Positions 17,974-26,146 of a stretch of 64,000 bases of DNA are shown one piece after another (position 1 is the first letter of the stretch; each line of letters starts with the position of its first letter). The DNA lies in the NCBI RefSeq assembly GCF_013177695.1, contig NZ_WOEY01000130.1, positions 107,791-171,790 on the forward strand. Reading direction: 5' to 3'. Origin of the DNA: Paraburkholderia solitsugae (GTDB taxonomy: Bacteria > Pseudomonadota > Gammaproteobacteria > Burkholderiales > Burkholderiaceae). The position numbers were made by a program, and so were the translations under genes. The notes under the pieces were generated by a model. The model was not told the origin of the DNA. It worked only from the letters and a program-made list of their open reading frames with translations, and searched no databases.

Positions 17974-18166
17974 AGTGGTTTGTCTGATGTAAGCACCTGA
18001 TTTGGTGACGTTCAACTTACCTGACCAGTCAACAAGAATTGCTGTTGCGTGGAAGTCGTTTTTATTCACCGATCCGCATACGACAATTTCAACAATCCGC
18101 GTACTCAATGCGGTGATAGACCTGGCAACCTTGGGTGAAGGATCATCAACAGGAAAAGGCTCCGAT

Positions 18167-19600
18167 TTGGACAACCCATCTTATCGATCGCTAGTTTATG
18201 TTTCCCGTTCCCCCGAGCGGAGTCTGTGCGACAAGCTTGGACACCGCGGCTGGGACGTCGCGGCTCTGAGGTCCGTCCGCGAGGCGAGGGCCTATCTCGC
18301 CGCACGCCGTCCAACCGTAGGCGTGTTCGACTTTGCGAGCGGCTTTTCGTCGCGCGAACTTGCCAGTTTCCAGTCTTGCTTCGCCAGGCGTGGGGTGGGC
18401 TGGGTCGGCATCCTCGCCGCGCCTCAGCTAACGAACGAAGTTCAGCGCGGTGTGATCCGCCGGTATTTCTCACGGTTTGTCACCGTTCCTTATGAGCTCG
18501 ACAGCATGGTCGACACCATCGGTCATGAGCACGGCATGGTGGTACTCAATGCGGAAACAGACGCGCTCACGGGTGACGATGAAATAGTGGGTACCTGTCC
18601 GGCGATGCAAGATCTGTTTCGCGCCATCACCAAAGTGGCGAACAGTGACGCCCCCGTGCTGATTTCCGGCGAGTCGGGCACGGGCAAGGAATTGACGGCC
18701 GTGGCGATCCATAAGCGTTCGGTAAGGCGCAACGGCCCCCTGGTCGCGATCAATTGCGGGGCGCTTCCTTATCATCTGGTGCAGTCCGAGTTGTTCGGGT
18801 ATGAACGTGGCGCCTTCACGGGTGCGTTCCAACGCAAAATTGGCCGCATCGAGTCCGCGCACGGCGGCACGCTGTTCCTCGACGAGATCGGTGATTTGCC
18901 ATTGGAAAGTCAGTCCATCGTGCTGCGTTTTCTGCAGGACAGGAAGATTCAGCGGCTCGGCAGCACGGAGTCCATCGATGTGGACGTACGGATCATTTCC
19001 GCCACTAATGTCTCGCTCGAAAAGGCCGTCGCCGAGCAAACGTTTCGCGAAGATCTCTATCACCGGCTGTGTGTGCTGCGCATTGAAGAGCCGCCGCTCA
19101 GGGAGCGTGGCGAGGACATCGAGATACTCGCGTATCACATGCTGGAAAAATACCGCTCCGACGCCGCGCATCAGATCCGCGGGTTCTCCGGCGAAGCGAT
19201 TAGAGCGATGCATGCGCATAGCTGGCCCGGCAATGTTCGCGAGCTTGTGAACCGCGTTCGTCGCGCGATCGTGATGTCGGATGGGCGCGTGCTTGGCCCG
19301 GCCGATCTGGAACTGGACTATATGCTGAGCGAAGGCGACAACACGCTGACCCAGGTGCGCGAAGCCGCGGAACGAAAGGCGATTGAAGCGGCCCTGCGCC
19401 GTCATCGCGGCCGGTCCCGCCCCGCGGCTCGTGAACTCGACATCTCGCGCGCGACGCTGTACCGGCTAATGGCGAACCACGGTGACCGTGGGCATCAGGA
19501 CAGCATTGCCACTGCCACGCGGCGCCCGGCTGGCCCTGCCGCATGCGACGAGGAAGAGGACGCATGGAAGGAGCGCTACGCAAAAGTGGGCAAAGATTGA
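18167..19600 (+). CDS. VpsR-like sigma-54-dependent activator
   Basis: A bacterial enhancer-binding protein of about 477 residues. An N-terminal receiver-like domain (about 1-130) lacks the usual acidic pair near its start (LVYVSRS instead), although an Asp remains in GVFDFAS. The central AAA+ domain has Walker A GESGTGKE (near 167), the sigma-54 contact loop GAFTGA (near 215), and Walker B GGTLFLDEIGDLP. The C-terminus is a Fis-type HTH (ARELDISRATLYRLM). This layout matches VpsR/BerB-type regulators of exopolysaccharide, some of which bind cyclic di-GMP. It probably drives parts of region B with RpoN. I chose the TTG at 18167 (AGGAAAAGG upstream, before the conserved domain); the frame is open back to 18002, so the start is uncertain. 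Confidence 0.88.
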   Translation: MDNPSYRSLVYVSRSPERSLCDKLGHRGWDVAALRSVREARAYLAARRPTVGVFDFASGFSSRELASFQSCFARRGVGWVGILAAPQLTNEVQRGVIRRYFSRFVTVPYELDSMVDTIGHEHGMVVLNAETDALTGDDEIVGTCPAMQDLFRAITKVANSDAPVLISGESGTGKELTAVAIHKRSVRRNGPLVAINCGALPYHLVQSELFGYERGAFTGAFQRKIGRIESAHGGTLFLDEIGDLPLESQSIVLRFLQDRKIQRLGSTESIDVDVRIISATNVSLEKAVAEQTFREDLYHRLCVLRIEEPPLRERGEDIEILAYHMLEKYRSDAAHQIRGFSGEAIRAMHAHSWPGNVRELVNRVRRAIVMSDGRVLGPADLELDYMLSEGDNTLTQVREAAERKAIEAALRRHRGRSRPAARELDISRATLYRLMANHGDRGHQDSIATATRRPAGPAACDEEEDAWKERYAKVGKD

Positions 19601-19605
19601 GCGCG

Positions 19606-21114
19606 TCAGGAAGGCAGGCGTCCATAGCTGTCCTCGAACCTGACAATGTCGTCTTCGCCTAGATACGTACCCGACTGCACCTCGATGATCTCAAGCGGTG
19701 TCTCTCCCGGGTTGCTCAGGCGATGCACCGTGCCAAGCGGAATATAGGTTGACTGATTTTCACTTAGCAGGAAGGTCTTTTCGCCGCACGTCACCTGCGC
19801 TGTTCCGCGAACGACGACCCAATGCTCTGCCCGGTGATGATGCATCTGCAGGGACAGGCTCTCGCCCGGCTTGACCACGATCCGCTTCACCTGAAAGCGA
19901 TCGCCCGAGTCAAGCGAATCGTAAAAGCCCCACGGCCTATGCACCTTGCGATGATGATCCACTTCCGAACCGTGCTCAGCACGAATCCGTGACACGACGG
20001 CGTTGATCTGCTGAGCGTTCTGCTTGTCCGCGACGAGAATCGCATCCACTGTCTCGACGACGATTACGCCCTCCAAACCCACGCACGCAATGAGACGGCC
20101 TTGGGAGTGCGCAAAGGTGTTGATGGTGTCTTCGAAGATGACCCGGCCGCGCGCCACGTTCCCACGCGGATCCTTCGGCATCATCTGCCACACGGCATCC
20201 CAGGAGCCGACGTCGGACCATGACGAATCCATCGGCACAACCACGCCACAGGTGCCTTTACATTCACCAAGCCGCTCCATGACACCGTAGTCGATCGATT
20301 CGTCCGGACAATCGTCGAAGTCTTTCGCAGCGAGATGCACGAACTTGCCGTCCCGTGAGCGGTTGCGATGCGCAGCCTCGCAAGTGGCGTAAATCGACGG
20401 GTGCAGCGCGTGGATAACCGATAGCCAGACCGAAGCCCGAACCACGAAGAGCCCGCTGTTCCACCAATATTCGCCAGACCGAACGTACTGCTCCGCCAAC
20501 TCACGGTGCGGCTTCTCGACGAACCGGTCGATCACGAAGCCGCCATCGTGTCCCAACGGCACCCCTACGCGAATGTATCCGTAGCCCGGTTCCGCATGCC
20601 GCGGCACCACGCCGATGGCGACGACGGCGCCGTCGGCGGCATAGTGCGCGGCGCGCGACACGGCGTCCTGGAACGCGAGCGCGTCGGGAACAACATGATC
20701 TGCAGGCATCACCACGAGCACGGCGTCCTTGTCCCCGGCGACTGCCTCGAGGGCCGCCGCGGTCAGCGCAGGCGCGGTGTTGTGCGAGGACGGTTCAAGG
20801 AGGATGCGAGACGGTTTGCCGCACTCGTTTAGCTGTTCGGCACTGACGTGGCCATGATTCTCGCCACAGACCAGGAGCAGGGTGCTGGAGACCGGCCACC
20901 ACGCTTCGAGGCCATCAAGGCGTCGTGCGGTCGTGGCCAGCAGTGACTCTTCTCCAATCAACTCGATAAGCTGCTTCGGATATTGCTCGCGGGAGAGGGG
21001 CCACAGTCTCGTGCCGGCACCGCCCGCCAGAATCACCGGCTGGATCGATAGACGCTCGTCAGTCATGGACGTGAACTGCAGCAGTTTCGATTGGGGCGCA
21101 AAGGCGGTAGTCAT
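19606..21114 (-). CDS. manC: mannose-1-phosphate guanylyltransferase / mannose-6-phosphate isomerase
   Basis: A bifunctional 502-residue enzyme of the ManC/AlgA/BceA type. The N-terminal two-thirds is a nucleotidyltransferase (GGAGTRLWPLSREQYPKQ near residue 27, and FVEKPH). It makes GDP-mannose from mannose-1-phosphate and GTP. The C-terminal cupin is a type II phosphomannose isomerase (HRPWGFYDSLDSGDRFQVK, QMHHHRAEHWVVV, with metal-binding histidines). It supplies GDP-mannose, and through it possibly fucose, rhamnose or colitose precursors, to the glycan. I chose the ATG at 21114 because GGAG precedes it by seven bases. An exact cluster operator lies 113 bp upstream. It ends 5 bp from the convergent activator gene. 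Confidence 0.95.
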   Translation of the reverse strand: MTTAFAPQSKLLQFTSMTDERLSIQPVILAGGAGTRLWPLSREQYPKQLIELIGEESLLATTARRLDGLEAWWPVSSTLLLVCGENHGHVSAEQLNECGKPSRILLEPSSHNTAPALTAAALEAVAGDKDAVLVVMPADHVVPDALAFQDAVSRAAHYAADGAVVAIGVVPRHAEPGYGYIRVGVPLGHDGGFVIDRFVEKPHRELAEQYVRSGEYWWNSGLFVVRASVWLSVIHALHPSIYATCEAAHRNRSRDGKFVHLAAKDFDDCPDESIDYGVMERLGECKGTCGVVVPMDSSWSDVGSWDAVWQMMPKDPRGNVARGRVIFEDTINTFAHSQGRLIACVGLEGVIVVETVDAILVADKQNAQQINAVVSRIRAEHGSEVDHHRKVHRPWGFYDSLDSGDRFQVKRIVVKPGESLSLQMHHHRAEHWVVVRGTAQVTCGEKTFLLSENQSTYIPLGTVHRLSNPGETPLEIIEVQSGTYLGEDDIVRFEDSYGRLPS

Positions 21115-21846
21115 CTGGCGGCTCCGTTTCAGATGGGCAAGCCTTCGTCGTGGCGACGCGCTTCTCCCCTGAATCAGACAACGAAGTGGTAACGACGACA
21201 CCATATGTTGATGACGGGGGCCGCTCTGTGCGGATTCGAACTTAACGGTTTGCGAGGTAGGATCGTAATACGCGAAGCATGGTGAGTAGCGCTAACCCGC
21301 GTGTCGTTTAAAGTGATGATTGGTATGACTAGAAATAAAAATGAAGGATAGCGAACTAATCCTTGAGCCATGAGGTTTGGGGGCACAGGATGGTTCAGAA
21401 AGGATGCTTCAGAACTGAGACACTTTTCGTTCGAAAACGGGTGTTCGGCTCTGCGACTTCGCGTGCGCGCGCGGGGCGCGTGGGGCCTGCTTCCTTTCCG
21501 CTGGAGCCCGCAGGGCGGGCGTTTACCCTGATCCGCACCGCGTCGCAGCAATTGCCGCGCCGCATCAAAAAAATCGTTGAGCTCGTAAAGTCGTTCAGAT
21601 ATGAGACGGTTCGCGGACGGAATCGGGTTCGAGCTCGGCTTCTCATAATAAATACCATTAAAAACAGGCATTTAAAACGCATGGCACATCTCTGGCTAAA
21701 GAGGGTTTGCCGATGGAGTAATGCCTTGGGGCATTTCGACCGGGTGCTTCAGTAGGACTATCGCAGTGCAGTAATTTTTGGGCGGTAAACCGTTGCCCTC
21801 ACATTTTGCATGCCTTCTGGCGTGCGAGGACCAGCCGGAAACGACT
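21115..21846. other. divergent region between manC and the Crp/Fnr gene
   Basis: About 730 bp with no supported gene. It carries an exact operator box at 21228-21241 on the manC side and an AT-rich, promoter-like stretch near 21640-21690 on the regulator side. The minus-strand frames here (for example 21174-21671) have no ribosome site or recognisable product. Confidence 0.5.
21228..21241 (+). promoter_or_regulatory. cluster operator box upstream of manC
   Basis: Exact match to GTGCG-N4-CGMAC (spacer GATT), 16-mer TGTGCGGATTCGAACT. It lies 113 bp upstream of the manC start, a typical position for a class I activator. It is one of eight exact copies, all in intergenic DNA of 21-49 kb. Confidence 0.6.
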
Positions 21847-22656
21847 ATGCTCGACTTTACGAACGATCAATTCTCGAACCACCTGCTCGCCGTCGTACCA
21901 GAACCTGAGATGGCATTGATGGCGCCTCACCTCAAGCTTCAGCGATTACGCGCTGGAGAATTACTTTCGGACTCAGGCGAAACCGTCAAACACGTGTACT
22001 TCCCGACTACCGCTATTGTGTCGATGGTCTTTCTGATGGCGGATGGCGCAACGGCGGAGGTGGCTGCTGTCGGTAACGAAGGCGTCATTGGCGTGCCGGT
22101 GTTGATGGGCGGAGCGACCATGCCCAACCGCATGGAAGTGCGCAGTGGCGGCTATGCGTACTCCATGAACGCTCAGGTATTCAAGCGCGAGTTCGAGCAG
22201 CATGGGCCCGTCCATAAGCTGATGCTGCTTTACATCCAGGCGTTGCTCACGCAGATCGCCCAGAATGCGCTGTGCAACAGGCACCATCACATCGTCAAAC
22301 AGGTCTGCACCTGGCTCCTGCTTACCCATGATCGACTGAAGTCGGACGAACTCGTCGTCACTCAGCAATTGATCGCGACCATGCTCGGCGTGCGTCGCGA
22401 GGGCGTGACGGACGCGGCGGGCAAGCTCCAGGACGCCGGACTGATCAGCATGCGTCGAGGTCACATTACCTTGCTCGACCGCGAAGGTCTGGAAGGGCAT
22501 GCCTGCGAGTGCTATGGGATCGTCAAACGGGAATTCCGCCGACTGCTTCTCGCAAGTGCAGCGGAGAAAGAAGGCGGCACACCGGTTATGTCGCCGCAAC
22601 CCATGTACCGCAGAGACAGGGAGCGTGAACTCCAGGCGGCCTGTAGCGGACGTTGA
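21847..22656 (+). CDS. Crp/Fnr-family transcriptional regulator
   Basis: A 269-residue protein with an N-terminal cyclic-nucleotide-binding-type beta-roll (about 15-120), a long dimer helix (about 120-150), and a winged HTH. It lacks the Fnr cysteine cluster. The recognition helix is GVRREGVTDAAGKL (181-194): R184 and E185 align with Arg180 and Glu181 of E. coli CRP, which read the conserved G-C pairs of TGTGA, while Asp189 replaces Arg185. This fits binding to the TGTGCG-N4-CGMACA boxes spread over the cluster (inference). A Burkholderia member of this family, BerA, responds to cyclic di-GMP and controls exopolysaccharide. I chose the ATG at 21847; the frame also allows 21778. It is divergent from manC. 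Confidence 0.88.
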   Translation: MLDFTNDQFSNHLLAVVPEPEMALMAPHLKLQRLRAGELLSDSGETVKHVYFPTTAIVSMVFLMADGATAEVAAVGNEGVIGVPVLMGGATMPNRMEVRSGGYAYSMNAQVFKREFEQHGPVHKLMLLYIQALLTQIAQNALCNRHHHIVKQVCTWLLLTHDRLKSDELVVTQQLIATMLGVRREGVTDAAGKLQDAGLISMRRGHITLLDREGLEGHACECYGIVKREFRRLLLASAAEKEGGTPVMSPQPMYRRDRERELQAACSGR

Positions 22657-22668
22657 GGCGGACCGATC

Positions 22669-22980
22669 TCAGCTGCCGCGTTTGTCGTGATTGCTCGTTC
22701 GCAGCACGGACGTTAGCCAGCGCCACGTCATGCGCTTGCGAAATGGGGCTGGGTGCGGGTGCCGGCTTGCGCCGCCAACTTGCCGCCTGGCCTCGATTTC
22801 GTCCGGCGATAGTGCGCGTTCCGTCCGTTCATCGGTGCGCCGTGCCGCCACGCATAACGACACGGCAAAAATTACCGCAATCATTTCGAGTACGGCAAGG
22901 ATGATCAAAAGGTGCATGGCGTCCACGAAAAGTCGCGCTGTCGTGCGCGGGATAATGGGTTGACACTCATAGTCTGACAT
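22669..22980 (-). CDS. possible small single-helix membrane protein
   Basis: This frame encodes 103 residues with one strong membrane helix (MHLLIILAVLEMIAVIFAVSL, about 22-42), then a charged segment (RRTDERTERALSPDEIEARRQV) and a basic tail. The shape is that of a real small inner-membrane protein. No good Shine-Dalgarno site is seen before the ATG at 22980 or the internal ATG at 22917, and I do not recognise a family. It is convergent with the Crp/Fnr gene and divergent from the flippase. Confidence 0.42.
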   Translation of the reverse strand: MSDYECQPIIPRTTARLFVDAMHLLIILAVLEMIAVIFAVSLCVAARRTDERTERALSPDEIEARRQVGGASRHPHPAPFRKRMTWRWLTSVLRTSNHDKRGS

Positions 22981-23132
22981 ACGGCGCAGACCGGCTATTT
23001 TTCAAAGAACTGCCGATGTACGCCTCTGTTCGGCGAATACGTCTCATCGATAGGCGGCCAGCAGCGCGCTGCGATTCGGCGTGCGAACCACTTTGTCAAT
23101 GATGCTTAAACGGAACAGCCGGAAGGGACTGT

Positions 23133-23146
23133 GTTCGCATTCGCAC
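23133..23146 (-). promoter_or_regulatory. cluster operator box upstream of the second flippase
   Basis: Reads GTTCG-CATT-CGCAC on the plus strand, an exact GTGCG-N4-CGMAC core on the minus strand, with flanks completing TGTGCG-N4-CGAACA. It ends 61 bp before the flippase ATG at 23208. Confidence 0.6.
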
Positions 23147-23207
23147 ATTTCTCATGATTTGTGGCGGCTAAAGTCACTGGCGATGTATTCCTTCAGCCTC
23201 TACGACG

Positions 23208-24695
23208 ATGCTTAAACGCAGCCTGCTTGCCAACTATGCTGGCCAGATTGCGACCGTTACGCTCGGCATCGTCATGGTGCCGGCGTACGTGCGATGTCTT
23301 GGCGTCGAGGCCTATGGTCTGATCGCGCTCAATGCCGTGTTGCAAGCGTGGGTGCAGATATTGGATCTCGGACTTTCGCCCACATTGTGTCGCGAACTTG
23401 CGCGCGCGCAAGATGAAGCATCGAGAAAAGAGGCAAGTGTCCTCCTGCAGTCACTCGAAAAATTCGTGGCGGCGATGTGCGTGCTGCTCGTCGTGCTGTC
23501 GGTGTTGACGGCGCCGTTCTTTGCAAAAGACTGGTTGCACGCTGCCGGATTGCCTACGCACGAAATCGAAATCGCATTTGTTCTGATGGTTTTAACCGCT
23601 TCATCGCGCTGGCTTTCTTCGGCCTATCGCGGGGGCATGGTGGGCATCGACAGGCAAGCCACGCTCAATGTCGTGATCGTGGGATTTGCCGTCATCCGGG
23701 CTGTGCTCGTTGTTCCCGTCATCGCGAGATGGCCGCGAATCGATGTATTTTTCCTTTGGCAACTGGGCGCGCTTGTCGGCGAAAGCTTGACTTTGCGATT
23801 CCTGCTTGGCCGCGCGATTAAAGCGCCGCTGCTGACGCGAACCTTCTCACGCGCTACGTTGACGGCGCAGGCGAGATTGTCGCTGTCCATCGCGTTCTCC
23901 GCGCTCGTGTGGGCGACCACGACGCAGATCGACAAGGTCATTCTGTCGAAGGTCGTGCCTCTGCAGGCATTTGGCGTATTTAGCATGGCGACGCTCCTCG
24001 CCAGCGGTATCTTGCTGCTGGCCAATCCTATTCAGCAGGCGTTCATTCCGCGCTTTGCCGCGGACGGTGTGGGCGGCAGCCGGAACATCCTATCGAGCTA
24101 TCTTCTCGCGAGCGAGATCATGATGATCGTGGTCATTCCGGTTGCAATGATCTTCGCGATAGCGCCTGATGTCGTGCTCAGGCTGTGGTCGGCGACTGCG
24201 CCCTCGACGCCGGAAGCCTGGCGCATCCTGCAGTGCTATGCAGTCGGTAACGCATGTACCGCTATTGCGGAGTTGGCGTTCCTTGTGCAATACGCTCAAG
24301 GAAATCTGTCGCTGCAAATCAGGGGTAACGTCGCCTTCCTGATCATCCTCGTACCGGCCGTTTTCATCGGCTCGCGAAACGATGGGGCCGTTGGCGTAGC
24401 GTATGCATGGCTTGCATTGAGTCTGTTCCGGGTGCTCGTCTGGGTTAGCATCGTGCACCGTACATTCCTGCCTGGCATCAACGTGAGGTGGTACAGGGGG
24501 ATGGTGGCGCGCGTCGCGGCGACGGGATTAGTCGGCTTCGCATTTCATTACACGAACCTGCGCCAGGGATCGAGAGTCCAGATTTTCGTTTTCCTCCTCC
24601 TCATGTGGCTGTCAATGATGGTGGCCGCGGTCGCTGCCTCACCGATCTCGCAACGTAAAGCGCGCAATCTCGCGGGGCGTCTCGTCTTCAACTGA
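23208..24695 (+). CDS. Wzx-type oligosaccharide flippase
   Basis: A 495-residue membrane protein with 12-14 hydrophobic segments. The N-terminus MLKRSLLANYAGQIATVTLGIVMVPAYVRCLGVEAYGLIALN is typical of the RfbX/Wzx branch, and TTTQIDKVILSKVVPLQAFG near residue 245 matches the conserved mid-protein helix. It should translocate lipid-PP-linked repeat units. It differs clearly from the flippases at 10273 and 38851. It has an operator box 61 bp upstream, and the next glycosyltransferase is 185 bp downstream with its own box. The annotated ATG has no strong Shine-Dalgarno site. Confidence 0.87.
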   Translation: MLKRSLLANYAGQIATVTLGIVMVPAYVRCLGVEAYGLIALNAVLQAWVQILDLGLSPTLCRELARAQDEASRKEASVLLQSLEKFVAAMCVLLVVLSVLTAPFFAKDWLHAAGLPTHEIEIAFVLMVLTASSRWLSSAYRGGMVGIDRQATLNVVIVGFAVIRAVLVVPVIARWPRIDVFFLWQLGALVGESLTLRFLLGRAIKAPLLTRTFSRATLTAQARLSLSIAFSALVWATTTQIDKVILSKVVPLQAFGVFSMATLLASGILLLANPIQQAFIPRFAADGVGGSRNILSSYLLASEIMMIVVIPVAMIFAIAPDVVLRLWSATAPSTPEAWRILQCYAVGNACTAIAELAFLVQYAQGNLSLQIRGNVAFLIILVPAVFIGSRNDGAVGVAYAWLALSLFRVLVWVSIVHRTFLPGINVRWYRGMVARVAATGLVGFAFHYTNLRQGSRVQIFVFLLLMWLSMMVAAVAASPISQRKARNLAGRLVFN

Positions 24696-24768
24696 AGGCG
24701 TTGCCTGTTCTCTTCGACGGGAATCGTCGACGAAGTCGCAAATTCAACCTCCAGCCGGAAGACCTTCT

Positions 24769-24782
24769 GTGCGAATTCGAAC
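24769..24782 (+). promoter_or_regulatory. cluster operator box upstream of GT4/wbaP pair
   Basis: Exact core GTGCG-AATT-CGAAC (16-mer TGTGCGAATTCGAACC), 98 bp before the glycosyltransferase ATG at 24881 and inside the gap after the flippase. It suggests a separate promoter for the glycosyltransferase and initiator pair. Confidence 0.58.
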
Positions 24783-24880
24783 CGAAGGGTATCGGGGTGC
24801 CGCCTAGGATCGGCAGTAATGGCGCACTGCGGCATGACCGCGCCACGGTTGCTGAACCGTTCAATCATGGAGGTATCGCG

Positions 24881-26101
24881 ATGAGGGTTGCAATTGTTCA
24901 CGAATGGTTAGTGACATTTGGCGGGTCCGAACGAGTGGTTGAACAGATGATTGAATGCTTCCCCGAAGCTGATGTCTTTAGCTTGATCGACTTTATGGAG
25001 GATCGTACTTTTTTGAAGGGGAAAAGGGCGAAGACTTCGTTTGTGCAGAAGCTACCGTTCGCCAAACGACGGTACCGTAACTATCTGCCGCTCTTTCCGC
25101 TAGCCGTCGAGCAGTTTGACTTGTCTGCTTACGATCTGATCATTTCAAGTTCGCATGCCGTTGCGAAGGGCGTACTGGTAGGACCCGATCAACTTCATAT
25201 CAGCTATGTCCATTCACCCATCCGCTATGCGTGGGATCTGCAGCATCAGTACCTGACAGAAGCGAATCTGTTGAAGGGTTTTCGTTCGATGTTCGCCCGC
25301 GTCGCGCTGCACTATCTGCGCACGTGGGACGTGCGGACGGCAAATGGCGTCGATACGTTCGTCGTCAATTCCGACTTCATTGCGCGCCGTGTCAATCGTG
25401 TCTACCGCCGCGATGCGACGGTCGTGTACCCCCCGGTAGACACCGAGGCATTTGGGTTACACACGCATAAGGAATCGTTCTACGTCACGGTCTCCAGAAT
25501 GGTGCCGTACAAAAGAGTGGACCTGGTCGTGGAGGCCTTTTCGGGCATGCCTGAGCGTTCGCTGGTCGTGATTGGGGACGGCCCGGATATGGCAAAGATC
25601 CGTGCCAAAGCGGGACCCAACGTCATTGTCATGGGGCATCAGCCCTTCGCGGTCCTCAAGGACTACCTGCAACGTGCGCGGGCATTTGTATTCGCTGCAG
25701 AGGAAGACTTCGGTATTTCGATTGTGGAGGCGCAGGCGTGTGGCACACCTGTGATTGCGTTCGGCAAGGGCGGGGCATGTGAAACGGTGATCGACGATAC
25801 ACAGCCGCAGCCGACAGGCGTGTTCTTCGAAGAGCAGACCGTCGAATCAGTGCAGGCTGCGGTCCGCAGATTCGAAGCGGGTGCACATAAATTTTTGCCC
25901 GAGAGTTGTCGAGCCAATGCGGAGCGGTTTTCCGAGGCGGCTTTTCGTCGGGGGTTCCTGGCAGTCGTCCTGAAAGCGATGGAATCACACCAGAATTTGC
26001 GGGTCTGGCGTAAGTTCCGCGCGTCAATTCGACCACCCGTTCGCGCCATAGCGATCGAAGACGAACCGGCGGAACTTGGCGTGTCTTCGCTTCGATCCTA
26101 A
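24881..26101 (+). CDS. glycosyltransferase family 4, mannosyltransferase-like
   Basis: A 406-residue GT-B glycosyltransferase. MRVAIVHEWLVTFGGSERVV and YVHSPIRYAWDL are features of the WbaZ/BceR-like group, many of which use GDP-mannose. VTVSRMVPYKRVDLVVEAF opens the donor domain and EEDFGISIVEAQACGTP holds the E-x7-E motif. A mannosyl donor fits manC nearby (inference). I chose the ATG at 24881 because GGAGG lies eight bases upstream; the longer frame to 24701 is not needed. The initiator gene follows 45 bp later and is probably co-transcribed. Confidence 0.92.
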   Translation: MRVAIVHEWLVTFGGSERVVEQMIECFPEADVFSLIDFMEDRTFLKGKRAKTSFVQKLPFAKRRYRNYLPLFPLAVEQFDLSAYDLIISSSHAVAKGVLVGPDQLHISYVHSPIRYAWDLQHQYLTEANLLKGFRSMFARVALHYLRTWDVRTANGVDTFVVNSDFIARRVNRVYRRDATVVYPPVDTEAFGLHTHKESFYVTVSRMVPYKRVDLVVEAFSGMPERSLVVIGDGPDMAKIRAKAGPNVIVMGHQPFAVLKDYLQRARAFVFAAEEDFGISIVEAQACGTPVIAFGKGGACETVIDDTQPQPTGVFFEEQTVESVQAAVRRFEAGAHKFLPESCRANAERFSEAAFRRGFLAVVLKAMESHQNLRVWRKFRASIRPPVRAIAIEDEPAELGVSSLRS

Positions 26102-26146
26102 TCGGTTTGGAAAGTCGGCCGGCTGCTCAACACGAGGAAATGCCAA

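Larger units (their letters stand above)
17321..18166. other. long regulatory region before the sigma-54 activator
   Basis: About 850 bp without a supported gene. It contains a tandem 14-bp duplication (17609-17636), an imperfect TGTGCG box (17499-17512), a hairpin (TCTTGCCG-CC-CGGCAAGA at 17956-17973), and TTTCGC-N5-GCGAAA near 17386. The minus-strand frame at 17743-18174 has no ribosome site or recognisable domain and is left out. The size suggests a complex divergent promoter region for the phosphatase and the activator. Confidence 0.5.

Noticed and set aside
17743..18174. 143-codon minus-strand frame before the sigma-54 activator
   Set aside because: No ribosome site, no domain, and it overlaps a likely promoter region with hairpins.
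21174..21671. 165-codon minus-strand frame between manC and the Crp/Fnr gene
   Set aside because: Low-complexity composition, no recognisable product, and it covers the manC operator region.
23101..23218. GATGCTTAAACG occurs twice, once at the flippase start
   Set aside because: A 12-bp match with no other shared flank; likely chance, and the upstream copy has no coding frame that continues.
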